Source of the DNA: Bacillota bacterium
GTDB lineage: Bacteria; Bacillota; Clostridia; Lachnospirales; Lachnospiraceae
Direction: 5' to 3'
DNA length: 64,000 nucleotides
NCBI GenBank assembly: GCA_023415655.1
Contig: JAEZKD010000195.1
Location: forward strand, 3,260 to 67,259
Under the pieces are notes generated by a model. It did no database searches. It had not been told where the DNA came from and worked only from the letters and a program-made list of their open reading frames with translations. Below, piece by piece: positions 18,916-28,077 of this stretch. Position numbers and translations under genes: made by a program. How positions within the stretch are numbered: position 1 is the stretch's first letter; the number at the start of each line of letters is the position of its first letter.

Positions 18916-19761
18916 TCAGTAGAACGTTTTTACAACCTCACCAATAATCAGGTTCCAACCGTCTGCCATAATAAATAATAGAATCTTAAATGGCATAGAA
19001 ATCGTAGTAGGAGGTAACATCATCATACCCATTGACATCAAGGTCGAAGCTACCACCATATCGATTACGATAAATGGTAGATAAATCAAGAAGCCAATGA
19101 TAAATGCTGATCGAAGTTCACTTAAAATAAATGCGGGAATCAACACTGTGGTTGGTACATCATTTCTTGAATTTACTTCATCTACCCCTGCTATATCAAG
19201 AAATAATGTTAAATCCTTTTCATTCGTTTGATCAAACATAAAATCTCTGATTGGTTCCAAGCCCCTCTCAAAAGCTTGCTCTTGAGTGATCTCTCCAGCA
19301 TTCATAGGCTGTATGGCTTGTGAATTCACCTTTAAAAAGATTGGTGACATAATAAATAAAGTTAAAAACAACGCCAAACCAACCAAAATCTGATTGGGAG
19401 GTGTTGTCTGTAAACCCAGAGCCGATCTCGTAAAATGCAATACAATTACGATACGAATAAAAGAGGTCAGCATAATCAGGATCGAAGGCGCCAAGGAAAT
19501 TACAGTCAATAGTAATAAAATCTGAAGCGTTGCAGATAAAGATCCGGTTCCTTCTCCTGAATTAAAATAAAATTGTAAATTCTCGTTTTCTCCATCTAAA
19601 CTCACACCAGGTGTTGGTGTTACCGTTACTGTAGGAGTTGTAGTCTCTGTTGCATAAACCTTTTTTGGCGTAACACAAAGAAAGGTTAATATAAATGCTA
19701 TCAGAAATAAAAGCTTCAGACTACTATGCTTTTTTCGTTCATGCTTCACAATAGCTACCAT
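18916..19761 (-). CDS. fliP: Flagellar export protein FliP
   Basis: 281 residues. A cleavable signal sequence (about 15-38, hydrophobic) is followed by a short polar segment containing TPTVTVTPTP. The FliP core includes PSILIMLTSFIRIVIVLHFT, RSALGLQTTPPNQILVGLAL and VDMVVASTLMSMGMMMLPP. Five FliP copies form the gate with FliQ and FliR. The Thr-Pro insert after the signal peptide is longer than usual. Confidence 0.96.
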   Translation of the reverse strand: MVAIVKHERKKHSSLKLLFLIAFILTFLCVTPKKVYATETTTPTVTVTPTPGVSLDGENENLQFYFNSGEGTGSLSATLQILLLLTVISLAPSILIMLTSFIRIVIVLHFTRSALGLQTTPPNQILVGLALFLTLFIMSPIFLKVNSQAIQPMNAGEITQEQAFERGLEPIRDFMFDQTNEKDLTLFLDIAGVDEVNSRNDVPTTVLIPAFILSELRSAFIIGFLIYLPFIVIDMVVASTLMSMGMMMLPPTTISMPFKILLFIMADGWNLIIGEVVKTFY

Positions 19762-19767
19762 AATATA

Positions 19768-20193
19768 TCAACCTTTTCCATCGTTTTTTTTCTTATTCAT
19801 CATTTCTGTTAACACATTCTTAAATGAAATACCCTTATGCTCACCGTTCTCAGGAAGCTGTATTTCTTCCTTGGTAAGCTCTGTAATTACCGATATGTGG
19901 TCTTTGGTAACTGCAATTACAACATATTTCTCTCCCATTTTTACAAGTTGAAGAAATTTGTTGGTAGTAACACGATACGTGTCGAGTACTGTAAAATTAC
20001 TATTCTTATATTGTTTCAGCTGCTTCGTACCAATGAATCTTGTGACATAATAACAAGCAACTATAATCAATACAAAAATGACAATTAGTACAATCAATTC
20101 AAAAACACTGTTTGATGAACTGCCCACAGTTCTCTTGCCATTAAGGTCAAGAGAATCTGCGTCAATATCAAACTGTATGTTACGAAAGAACAT
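19768..20193 (-). CDS. fliO: Flagellar biosynthesis protein FliO (FliZ-like)
   Basis: 141 residues with one membrane segment (about 29-50). The short FliO cytoplasmic beta domain follows, including YVTRFIGTKQLKQYKNSNFT and DTYRVTTNKFLQLVKMGEKY. FliO helps stabilise or assemble the FliP ring. Its first base is shared with the cheY stop, and fliP follows 6 bp later. Confidence 0.88.
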   Translation of the reverse strand: MFFRNIQFDIDADSLDLNGKRTVGSSSNSVFELIVLIVIFVLIIVACYYVTRFIGTKQLKQYKNSNFTVLDTYRVTTNKFLQLVKMGEKYVVIAVTKDHISVITELTKEEIQLPENGEHKGISFKNVLTEMMNKKKNDGKG

Positions 20194-20555
20194 TAACCAA
20201 TCGCCTTCTTTACAGCTTCAAGCACACGATCTGCCTGGAATGGTTTTACAATAAAATCTTTTGCTCCAGATTGAATCGACTCGATTACCATTGCCTGCTG
20301 TCCCATCGCAGAACACATAATTACATTAGCGGATGGATCACCAGCCTTGATCTTTTTTAATGCTTGAATACCATCCATCTCTGGCATTGTGATATCCATC
20401 ATAACTAAATCAGGCTTAGTTTCATTGTACTTTTCTACCGCTTTAATTCCATTCTCCGCTTCTCCTGCAATGGTATACCCATTCTTAGAAAGAATGTCCT
20501 TAATCATCATTCTCATAAATGCTGCATCATCGCAAATTAAAATACTTTTAGCCAT
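20193..20555 (-). CDS. cheY: Chemotaxis response regulator CheY
   Basis: 120 residues, a stand-alone receiver domain. The acidic pair is Asp9-Asp10 in ILICDD, the phospho-acceptor is Asp54 in LVMMDITMPEMDG, Ser/Thr lies in VIMCSAMGQ and Lys in DFIVKPF. CheY-P binds the N-terminal peptides of FliM and FliY. As in B. subtilis the gene lies directly after fliY. Confidence 0.97.
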   Translation of the reverse strand: MAKSILICDDAAFMRMMIKDILSKNGYTIAGEAENGIKAVEKYNETKPDLVMMDITMPEMDGIQALKKIKAGDPSANVIMCSAMGQQAMVIESIQSGAKDFIVKPFQADRVLEAVKKAIG

Positions 20556-20607
20556 TTTAAATCTCCTCTTTGATTTTTTTTCAACTATTATCTTTTGTGT
20601 AGAACTT

Positions 20608-21795
20608 TTATTTTACAATTTCAGTAACACGTATACCGAATGCTTCTTCGATTACTACAACTTCACCTTTAGCAACATACTTTCCATTCACAAGTACGTC
20701 AATTGGCTCTCCAGCCAAACGGTTTAATTCAATTATGGTACCAGGTGTAAAATCAAGGATTTCTTTAATTGTCTTACTTGTTCTACCTAATTCAACGGTA
20801 ACCTCAAGTGGAACATCAAGTAATAAATCAATATTCTCCGTCTGAAGCAATGGACTTCCCATATTCGTAAATGGTTGGAAATCAGCTTGTGCTATATTAA
20901 CATTTTGCTGCATCCCCTGATTCATCTGCATCATCGGATTTATCTGCATCGTTGGATTCATCTGCATTGTTGGATTTATCTGCATCATTGAAGGCTCCAT
21001 TTGAGTCACTCCTTGCATCTGCATATTCGTAGCCATTGGTTGTGGCTGTGGTTCCGGTTGCTTTTGTGACTGTGCTGCTTGATTTACTTTATTCACAGCC
21101 GCTTGCGCATCCTCAGTTACTGATGAAGTGTATTGCATAAATTGTTCATATAAGTCTCTGGCGAATTCAAATGGATATAATTGCATTAATTCACTATCCA
21201 CTAAATCCCCAATTTCCATTCGAAATGAGACCTTAACAAAGCGACCCTTTAAGAATTCAGCAATCTCTTGCCCATTGAATTCAGTCAAATCCACAACACT
21301 TGCGCTTGGTGGTGAGATATCCACCTTCTTCTCAAGCATGGAAGAAATCGATGTTGAAGCCGATCCCATCATCTGGTTCATTGCTTCACTGATTGCACTT
21401 AAATGTAAATCACTAAGTTCTCCATCTGTATTACTACCATCACCACCCATCATAAGATCCGTGATAATTTTAACATCATTTTCTTTTAAGACTAGGATGT
21501 TATTACCATCCAAACCGTCTTTATAATAAATCTGTATAAACACACATGGTCGGTCATAATTTCCAGCCAACACATCCCAGGTTGCATACGACACTTGAGG
21601 AGTCGTTATGTTAACACGCTGGTTTACTAAAGAAGACAATGTAGTTGCTGCGGTCCCCATACTGATGTTCGACATTTCACCAAGAGCATCTTCTTCAGCA
21701 TCCGTTAATGTTTCAAGGGATGTGTCTTCTTCGGTACTGGTTCCCATGCCACTTAATAAAGCATTAATCTCTTCTTGAGATAACATACCATCCAT
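20608..21795 (-). CDS. fliY: Flagellar switch protein FliY (CheC-like phosphatase fused to FliN)
   Basis: 395 residues. The N-terminal CheY-P-binding peptide MLSQEEINALLSGM is followed by a CheC-type phosphatase domain (about 30-215, with DALGEMSNISMGTAATTLSS and ISEAMNQMMGSASTSISSML). A low-complexity Gln/Met/Asn/Pro linker (about 235-300) contains near-repeats of MQINPT/MQMNPT. The C-terminal SpoA/FliN domain (about 315-395, LLLDVPLEVTVELGRTSKTI) completes the C ring. FliY is the Firmicute form of FliN and dephosphorylates CheY-P at the motor. The linker is much longer and more repetitive than I would expect. Confidence 0.95.
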   Translation of the reverse strand: MDGMLSQEEINALLSGMGTSTEEDTSLETLTDAEEDALGEMSNISMGTAATTLSSLVNQRVNITTPQVSYATWDVLAGNYDRPCVFIQIYYKDGLDGNNILVLKENDVKIITDLMMGGDGSNTDGELSDLHLSAISEAMNQMMGSASTSISSMLEKKVDISPPSASVVDLTEFNGQEIAEFLKGRFVKVSFRMEIGDLVDSELMQLYPFEFARDLYEQFMQYTSSVTEDAQAAVNKVNQAAQSQKQPEPQPQPMATNMQMQGVTQMEPSMMQINPTMQMNPTMQINPMMQMNQGMQQNVNIAQADFQPFTNMGSPLLQTENIDLLLDVPLEVTVELGRTSKTIKEILDFTPGTIIELNRLAGEPIDVLVNGKYVAKGEVVVIEEAFGIRVTEIVK

Positions 21796-21802
21796 TGATT
21801 AG

Positions 21803-22780
21803 CTACTCCTCCCTTATGATAGTTGATACCTTAACTGCGTATGAATTGGAAGACGAGCCAGGTAATGCAGTAAATTTCTTCATATTTCCTACATAGACAT
21901 TTAGTTCATCGTTAACCTTCGAATCCAGTTTAATGATATCACCCTTTTGCATATTAATAAAATCATTGAGTGAAATTGTACTTCTACCAAGTACTGCACG
22001 AATTGGGATCCTTGCCTTAGCAATTGCCACTTCAATGACATCCTGGTAGTCTTCATCACTCTTCGCTTTCATAGTTGAATACCAGTATTTGGTATTCAGT
22101 TTATCAATGATATCTTCCAGACATGCATACGGAAGACATACATTCATCATTCCTTCAACATTACCAACTCGTATATTCAAGGTAATAATTGAAGCCATAT
22201 CACTCGGAGAAATAATCTGAGCAAATTGTGAGTTTGTTTCAATTCGTATTAATCTTGGTTCCAGCTTCACCACATTAGTCCATGGTTCCGCTAAAAGATT
22301 GGTCATAACCGTCATAATACGTTCAATAATTACTAACTCAATTTCAGAAAAATCTCTCGTTTTATCAAGTGGAACTCCACCCCCACCAAGCATTCGGTCT
22401 ACAATAGCATAGCCAATGTTCTCGGCTAGTTCTATAATTATGTTCCCCTCCAATGGAGAGAAATCAATAATCCCAAGTAGTACCGGATTGGATAGTGCAT
22501 TCGTAAATTCCTGATACACCACTGCCTCTGAATTAATAACCTCAATTTGTACATTTTTTCTGAGGTACGCAGGCAAATGCGTAGATAACAATCGACCGTA
22601 ATGCTCAAAGATTATGTCAAGTGTACGCAGATGCTCCTTCGAGAATTTGGAAGGACGGTGAAAATCATAGTTTTTCACCTGTTTTTCTCCGGTGTCTTTA
22701 AATTCATCCGCATCCAATTCACCACTGCTTAACGCAGCCAATAAATTATCTATTTCGCTTTGGGATAAAACATCACCCAT
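21803..22780 (-). CDS. fliM: Flagellar motor switch protein FliM
   Basis: 325 residues. The N-terminal CheY-P-binding helix is MGDVLSQSEIDNLLAALSSG, followed by the FliM core (about 40-240, with FEHYGRLLSTHLPAYLRKNV and RMLGGGGVPL). A C-terminal SpoA domain (about 250-325) packs with FliY. The gene is 7 bp upstream of fliY. Confidence 0.97.
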   Translation of the reverse strand: MGDVLSQSEIDNLLAALSSGELDADEFKDTGEKQVKNYDFHRPSKFSKEHLRTLDIIFEHYGRLLSTHLPAYLRKNVQIEVINSEAVVYQEFTNALSNPVLLGIIDFSPLEGNIIIELAENIGYAIVDRMLGGGGVPLDKTRDFSEIELVIIERIMTVMTNLLAEPWTNVVKLEPRLIRIETNSQFAQIISPSDMASIITLNIRVGNVEGMMNVCLPYACLEDIIDKLNTKYWYSTMKAKSDEDYQDVIEVAIAKARIPIRAVLGRSTISLNDFINMQKGDIIKLDSKVNDELNVYVGNMKKFTALPGSSSNSYAVKVSTIIREE

Positions 22781-22819
22781 AGTCTAGCCTCCAACTCTCG
22801 CAAATTCTATCACTAATTC

Positions 22820-23341
22820 CTATTGAGATACCCATTTACTAAATGTGATACCAATGATACATTCTGAATTAAATACTTCGGTTTGAAGTTTATTCAAAAT
22901 AACATCTTTGACAATATCCTTATTAGGAATAAACTCTTCGTAAGTTAACTTTGAAACTTCATCATTGATAATTTCTTGAATCTTATCATCAAATTGTTCC
23001 ATTAACCCTTTGACCTTTGTATAATCCTCTGCCTTTTTGTTTAGTGATACAGAAGCTTTTACCAAAGCCATATGTGGTTTTCCATCAGTACCAGTCGATA
23101 GATTAACCGTCAATTCTTCAGAAACTAGATATGTATCTAAATCACCAATATCAATCGTTTCTTCCTTGATCGTCTGCGATTCTAATTCCAAATCAATAAT
23201 CTGAGCCACCTTCGTAATCAGAGTATTTGTCTGATTGACAGTTGGCATAAATACAAATAGTAATACTGCTGTTAAAGTTAAGTTAATTAAAGTTGCAGCA
23301 AGTATGATTACTGCCAAAATGTTCTTTTTCATATTCAGCAT
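22820..23341 (-). CDS. fliL: Flagellar basal body protein FliL
   Basis: 173 residues from the ATG at 23341, which follows AGAAAGG by five bases. The frame is open further upstream to a TTG but lacks a better ribosome site. A single N-terminal membrane segment (about 6-30) precedes an extracytoplasmic domain of FliL type. FliL surrounds the stator units. It lies between motB and fliM. Confidence 0.85.
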   Translation of the reverse strand: MLNMKKNILAVIILAATLINLTLTAVLLFVFMPTVNQTNTLITKVAQIIDLELESQTIKEETIDIGDLDTYLVSEELTVNLSTGTDGKPHMALVKASVSLNKKAEDYTKVKGLMEQFDDKIQEIINDEVSKLTYEEFIPNKDIVKDVILNKLQTEVFNSECIIGITFSKWVSQ

Positions 23342-23377
23342 CCATGCCTTTCTTTCAAGATTCCCTAATGACAAGCA

Positions 23378-24190
23378 TTAGTCAGAATTCATACGGTTGT
23401 AGATTCGAATTTCAATACGACGATTCAAAGCTCTTCCATCACTTGTCGTATTCTCAGCAACCGGATCGTATTCTCCTCGACCAATCCACTCCAAATTAGC
23501 CGCATTGATTTGTTTTACATTCATCAAATATTCTGCTGCGTTAATTGCTCTTGCCGAAGACAATTCATTGTTGTTTTTGTATTTACCTGAAGTAACTGGT
23601 ACACTATCGGTATGACCAATGATAGAGATTCGATAATCGGAGTAGTATTTTAGGATGTCACCAATCTTTGAGAAAATTGGAAGTGCATCCTTTTTCAGTT
23701 CTGCTTTCCCTGAATCATAAAGCAACGAGCCACTTACATTAATCATAACGTATTGAAATCCATCTTCATCGGTCTGTATATCGACATAATCGTCTAGATT
23801 ATACTTTGTACTTAATTCAGAGATGCTATCATACATTTGCTCTGTTTCTGCTTTGTTAGCTTCTTCAATTCTCTCATGTAATTCCTTGTATTCTTGTCCT
23901 TGCGATTCCTCTGATTGTTGACCCATATTATTGTAATAGGAATCCAGATCATTTAACTGTGCAATTCCCATACTAATTAATTGACCTTGACCAACCGAAC
24001 TTCCTCCTCCGTCAAAGATACTAAAACTACTAGTAACAGAAGCAACCACGCCTTCCCATTTTTCTTCGTCTACGGTAGACATTGCAAACAATAATACGAA
24101 GAAACAAAGCAAAAGGTTCATAAGGTCAGAAAACGTATTCATCCATGCCGGGGAGCCCTTTGGTGGATCTTCCGGTCTTCTTTTAGCCAT
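23378..24190 (-). CDS. motB: Flagellar stator protein MotB
   Basis: 270 residues. The N-terminal plug and membrane helix carry the ion-channel Asp (TFSDLMNLLLCFFVLLFAMS, Asp about 22). A linker and a C-terminal OmpA-like peptidoglycan-binding domain follow, with ISIIGHTDSVPV and NNELSSARAINAAEYL. It anchors the stator to the wall. The start ATGGCTAA overlaps the motA stop by 8 bp, indicating coupled translation. Confidence 0.97.
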   Translation of the reverse strand: MAKRRPEDPPKGSPAWMNTFSDLMNLLLCFFVLLFAMSTVDEEKWEGVVASVTSSFSIFDGGGSSVGQGQLISMGIAQLNDLDSYYNNMGQQSEESQGQEYKELHERIEEANKAETEQMYDSISELSTKYNLDDYVDIQTDEDGFQYVMINVSGSLLYDSGKAELKKDALPIFSKIGDILKYYSDYRISIIGHTDSVPVTSGKYKNNNELSSARAINAAEYLMNVKQINAANLEWIGRGEYDPVAENTTSDGRALNRRIEIRIYNRMNSD

Positions 24191-24992
24191 TTACTTCACC
24201 ACCCTCAGCATTTCCCAACTCATTTCTCTTCACTGGAGATAAGAAAGATTTTAGTTTCTCTTCAATAACTCGAGGATTTTCACCAGCTTGAATGGATAAC
24301 AAGCCTTCCACCATAACTTCCTTTAACATAATCTCATTTGCATTATTCGCTTTTAACTTATTAGCCACCGGAGCACAAATCCAGTTCGCTAAGACCGAAC
24401 CATAAAAAGTTGTTACTAACGCTACTGACATGTTTGGACCTACACTTGATACATCTGATAATTTAAGTAACATGTTAATCAGACCAATTAAGGTACCAAT
24501 CATACCCCAAGCAGGACCCATCGTCCCAAGATTCTCCCAAAAGCTAATAATGCTCTTATGTCGATCCTCTACACACATCAACTCTGTTTCCATGATACTA
24601 CGAACTAACTCTGGATCTGTACCATCAACGATTAGTAACACACCCTTTTTCATAAACTCATCTTCTACCGAATTTGCTGCTTCTTCCAAAGCAAGCAACC
24701 CTTCTTTACGAGCCACATTCGAAAGACTAATAATACTTTCAATGGTTTCTTTTTCATTCGATGGCATTGGCTTTAAGATAAGTGCAAAACTCTTTAAACC
24801 ATTCACAAATTCTCTAATGCTAGGGCTCATTGCTAACAAAGTTGCAAAGGAACCACCAAATGTTATATAAACAGAATTCATATCAATAAAGCCTTTAATT
24901 GCAACAAAACCGTCTTCGGCCACAATACCGAATATCATGAGACCAAAGGCTAGAACTAGTCCAAGAATTGATGCTAGATCCATAAACACCAC
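24183..24992 (-). CDS. motA: Flagellar stator protein MotA
   Basis: 269 residues with four membrane segments. The MotA motifs GPAWGMIGTLIGLINML and VALVTTFYGSVLANWICAPV are present. MotA and MotB form the ion-driven torque unit. Whether H+ or Na+ is used cannot be told from these motifs alone. Placement between flbD and fliL differs from B. subtilis, where motAB is unlinked. Confidence 0.97.
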   Translation of the reverse strand: MVFMDLASILGLVLAFGLMIFGIVAEDGFVAIKGFIDMNSVYITFGGSFATLLAMSPSIREFVNGLKSFALILKPMPSNEKETIESIISLSNVARKEGLLALEEAANSVEDEFMKKGVLLIVDGTDPELVRSIMETELMCVEDRHKSIISFWENLGTMGPAWGMIGTLIGLINMLLKLSDVSSVGPNMSVALVTTFYGSVLANWICAPVANKLKANNANEIMLKEVMVEGLLSIQAGENPRVIEEKLKSFLSPVKRNELGNAEGGEVNG

Positions 24993-25011
24993 CTACCTGT
25001 CATTATTTTAT

Positions 25012-25209
25012 CTATTCCCCTATATTCTGACATAAAAGTTCTTTTTTATATAATTTTACTAAATCTACTACGCTTTGTCTACTTTCTTTTACAAATATTT
25101 TCTTACCGTTAGTTAGCGTAATTACTGTATCTGGCACCTCTTCGACTGACTCAATTAGGTCGCAATTTAACGTGAATTTTGAATCATTTAACTTAGTTAA
25201 ATCAATCAT
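25012..25209 (-). CDS. flbD: FlbD/SwrD family protein
   Basis: 65 residues from the ATG at 25209 (MIDLTKLNDSKFTLNCDLIE), preceded by TAGGAG at a good distance. The family is small, with the pattern ITLTNGKKIFVKES. The B. subtilis orthologue SwrD increases motor power and sits in the same position after flgE, consistent with being adjacent to motA here. Confidence 0.9.
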   Translation of the reverse strand: MIDLTKLNDSKFTLNCDLIESVEEVPDTVITLTNGKKIFVKESRQSVVDLVKLYKKELLCQNIGE

Positions 25210-25231
25210 TTTTCTCCTATCCAATCCATAA

Positions 25232-25271
25232 ACTTCCTGCTAACAGAGGTTTCCCTCTGTCAACAGGAAGT
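25232..25271 (-). other. Strong stem-loop after flgE
   Basis: ACTTCCTG (25232-25239) pairs with CAGGAAGT (25264-25271), and inside it ACAGAGG (25243-25249) pairs with CCTCTGT (25254-25260). There is no T-tract on the minus strand, so it is unlikely to be a simple terminator. It lies 8 bp beyond the flgE stop and 22 bp before the flbD start. It may protect the flgE mRNA 3' end or lower expression of downstream genes (inference). Confidence 0.6.
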
Positions 25272-25279
25272 CCCATGCA

Positions 25280-26731
25280 TTATCGTTTTAGATTAATAAG
25301 TTCTTCTAATAATGTATCAGAAGTCGTAATAATACGTGAGTTTGCCTGGAAACCTCTTTGCGTTGTGATCATCTCAGTAAACTGAGCAGAAAGATCTACG
25401 TTTGACATTTCAAGAACACCAGTCGTAAACTTGCCACCAGCTGCTGTAACATCTTCACCAATTCCATTGAATTCGCCAGAGTTTTGAGTCGCAGCAAACA
25501 TATTATTACCAATCGCTTCAAGACCAGCTGCATTCGAGAAGGTCGCTACTACTACCTGTCCCAACAGCCTTTGATCGCCATTATCGTAAACACCAAAAAT
25601 CTTACCCTGTAAGTCGATGGAGACTCCAGACATATTACCTACTTCCTTACCAGCACCAGCACCTGTTTCCTTATTACCTTTTGTGGATTCAACCGTTGTC
25701 TTACCACTGTTGCTAAACATCGTTAAGGAAGAAAAATCAACATTGATATCCTTGAATGGTCCACCTTCTGAGATAACTCCTAACGTGACCGATTTACCAC
25801 CCTCTTCTTCACCAACACTCTTAAATTTACCAGTAGCTGTGTCAAAGGCCAAAGCAACTGCTTCTCCTTCAAGAGTTACTGTTCCATCTTCATTAACAGT
25901 AGCATCGAAAGTGTTTCCATCGGAACCAAAAGTAACCTGTGTAATATTTGTTTCTGAATAAGTAACGGTACCATCATCCTCCGTTACCTTCTGTACAAAG
26001 ATAGAATCTCCATTCTTATCATAAACGTTAGTTAAGCTAACAAGGTAATTACCTACATTGCCATCCGCACTTTCTGTATCCTGTGTAATTTTAAGCTCAG
26101 CATTATAGCTATTTCCTACATTATCAAAGAAGCTTATTACTACAACCTTACCAGCTGCGCTTGTAAGGGCAGTATCCATACTATCGATGTTTCCATGAAG
26201 ATAAGCTTCCGTAGTTGCTTCTGGTGCAGAGTAAAGATTTTCTGCAGACATAATCTTTAAAGGTGATACTGTATCAGCTACTGTTCTCGTAGGGTCCTCT
26301 GGATCTGGCTGCCAACCCATTACGGTTGCACCAGTTGGTGTACATAAGGTACCTGCAGCATCGACATTAAAGGAGCCTGCCTTTGTAAAATAATTACCAT
26401 TTCCATTGTTAACTACAAAGAAACCATCTCCTTCAATCATAAGATCGAATGGATTATCTGTTCTTTGAGAACCACCTGTTTGTGTGATACTTGTAGTTAT
26501 AGAAGCAAGATTTGCACCAAGACCAACCTGCATCGCATTTGTACCTGCTGTCCCAGTCGTTGCATTTGGACCAGAAGCACTTTTAGTTGTCTGATATAAA
26601 ATATCAGAAAATGTAACAGAACTTGCTTTAAAACCAACGGTATTAACGTTCGAAATATTATTACCAATAACGTCCATCTTTGTCTGATGTACACGTAATC
26701 CGGAAACTCCGGAATATAATGATCTCATCAT
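25280..26731 (-). CDS. flgE: Flagellar hook protein FlgE
   Basis: 483 residues from the ATG at 26731, which follows AGGAGGT by nine bases. The N-terminal rod-like motif MRSLYSGVSGLRVHQTKMDV plus IGNNISNVNTVGFK and the C-terminal FTEMITTQRGFQANSRIITT helix form the hook core. The middle (about 150-400) is the variable domain exposed outside. It is exported by the type III system, with length set by FliK. It lies next to flgD and a flagellar operon protein. Confidence 0.96.
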   Translation of the reverse strand: MMRSLYSGVSGLRVHQTKMDVIGNNISNVNTVGFKASSVTFSDILYQTTKSASGPNATTGTAGTNAMQVGLGANLASITTSITQTGGSQRTDNPFDLMIEGDGFFVVNNGNGNYFTKAGSFNVDAAGTLCTPTGATVMGWQPDPEDPTRTVADTVSPLKIMSAENLYSAPEATTEAYLHGNIDSMDTALTSAAGKVVVISFFDNVGNSYNAELKITQDTESADGNVGNYLVSLTNVYDKNGDSIFVQKVTEDDGTVTYSETNITQVTFGSDGNTFDATVNEDGTVTLEGEAVALAFDTATGKFKSVGEEEGGKSVTLGVISEGGPFKDINVDFSSLTMFSNSGKTTVESTKGNKETGAGAGKEVGNMSGVSIDLQGKIFGVYDNGDQRLLGQVVVATFSNAAGLEAIGNNMFAATQNSGEFNGIGEDVTAAGGKFTTGVLEMSNVDLSAQFTEMITTQRGFQANSRIITTSDTLLEELINLKR

Positions 26732-26832
26732 AATGACATAACCTCCTGTTGTGTGAATGCTCTTCGGCTTCAGGCAATCCACCGAATCACTCCCTAAAAA
26801 AGGTCCAGTGTTTCATTCACATATGTTTAATA

Positions 26833-27231
26833 TTAAATAATGACTGCTCCATCGATGTTGGTAAACACTCTGTCTTCACCATCATTTACTGCTGTAACGA
26901 CGGTATTGTTTTTTACATTCACAATAAACGCCATATTGTCTACCATAACAAGCGATTCTTTGATTCCCTTCTCACTTGCCATTTTGGCACCCGATTCTAG
27001 TCTGGAAAGCTGCGAACTCGTCAAATCGATATTTCTTGATGTCAGTCGTTCACTTGCATGCTTTGAAAACTTTAATTCACCACTGGTACGAACGTTTTTT
27101 TGCTGTTCAAAGATTTCCTGAAAGGACTTTCCTTGATTTACATTTACGTTGCTACTAATTGTACTCGATTGATTTAAATATTGATTCGCGGCCTGTTCAA
27201 TGGAGGTAAAGTTCTTATTGATTGAATTCAT
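26833..27231 (-). CDS. Flagellar operon protein (TIGR02530 type)
   Basis: 132 residues, a small protein between flgD and flgE. The typical core is LKFSKHASERLTSRNIDLTS, SRLESGAKMASEKGIKESLV and VDNMAFIVNVKNNTVVTAV. Such genes are found in the same place across Firmicutes and their function is unknown. They are often annotated as putative flagellar operon or hook-associated proteins. Confidence 0.82.
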   Translation of the reverse strand: MNSINKNFTSIEQAANQYLNQSSTISSNVNVNQGKSFQEIFEQQKNVRTSGELKFSKHASERLTSRNIDLTSSQLSRLESGAKMASEKGIKESLVMVDNMAFIVNVKNNTVVTAVNDGEDRVFTNIDGAVII

Positions 27232-27250
27232 ACGAATTTCATCTCCTTAC

Positions 27251-28066
27251 TTACTCCGTTTTCCCATCCTCCTGGGAATTACTCTCACTGCTTTCTTGCT
27301 TTGCTGTTAAATCCGGCATAGTAGTCGCTTTGGAATTCGTTACATTGATTGTAACCTTATCTGTAATCGCTGTGTATAAAGAATCATTGAAAGCGATTGT
27401 AGGTTTGTACTGACCGTTTGGCAATTGGCTCATTAGCTCGCTACTGATGGTAAGCTGATTCTTATTAAGACTAATGTACTTACTGTCTACGATTTGATTG
27501 TTTAAAATCACTGCGACCTGAGTTGCCACGGTATTCTCTTGACCAAGGTTTACTTCAAAGGTTAAGTCCTTAGCATTGTTTGGATCAAAATTATGTGTTA
27601 CATTCATTTCAACATTCGGACGATTTTGATTCGTCACATAAGTACTGTCTACTACACTATAGACTTGACTTTGATCATACAATTTGCCATTGACTGATAA
27701 TTGAACCTTAGTTCCAGAGACATTAATAAAATCTACGGTACCATTTACATATTGTGTCTTACCATTGGAGTCAGTGGATGTTAATACAACTTCTTTTCCA
27801 ACCAAAGAAAATGCATGTGATTTTTCTGTATTGGCCGATAAATTCTGAAGCTGTTCTAATTGTGAAAAAGTTGCAAGCTGTGATACAAACTCAGTATCCG
27901 TACTTGGATTAAGTGGATCTTGATTTTGCATCTGAGTTACAAGCAATTGAAGAAATGCATCCTTATCAAGATTACTTGTACCAAGGCTTGTTGTTCTTGT
28001 TGAGGTAATTGCACTAGAAGCTTGTGTTAGCTCCCCACCTGTTACTGCTGCTACAATATTTGACAT
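27251..28066 (-). CDS. flgD: Hook capping protein FlgD
   Basis: 271 residues. The conserved N-terminal segment LDKDAFLQLLVTQMQNQDPL and TEFVSQLATFSQLEQLQNLS is the FlgD signature. A Tudor-like and Ig-like C-terminal half follows. The last 30 residues are polar and Ser/Glu/Gln-rich. FlgD caps the growing hook and is 11 bp after fliK. Confidence 0.95.
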   Translation of the reverse strand: MSNIVAAVTGGELTQASSAITSTRTTSLGTSNLDKDAFLQLLVTQMQNQDPLNPSTDTEFVSQLATFSQLEQLQNLSANTEKSHAFSLVGKEVVLTSTDSNGKTQYVNGTVDFINVSGTKVQLSVNGKLYDQSQVYSVVDSTYVTNQNRPNVEMNVTHNFDPNNAKDLTFEVNLGQENTVATQVAVILNNQIVDSKYISLNKNQLTISSELMSQLPNGQYKPTIAFNDSLYTAITDKVTINVTNSKATTMPDLTAKQESSESNSQEDGKTE

Positions 28067-28077
28067 AGCTTTCTCCT

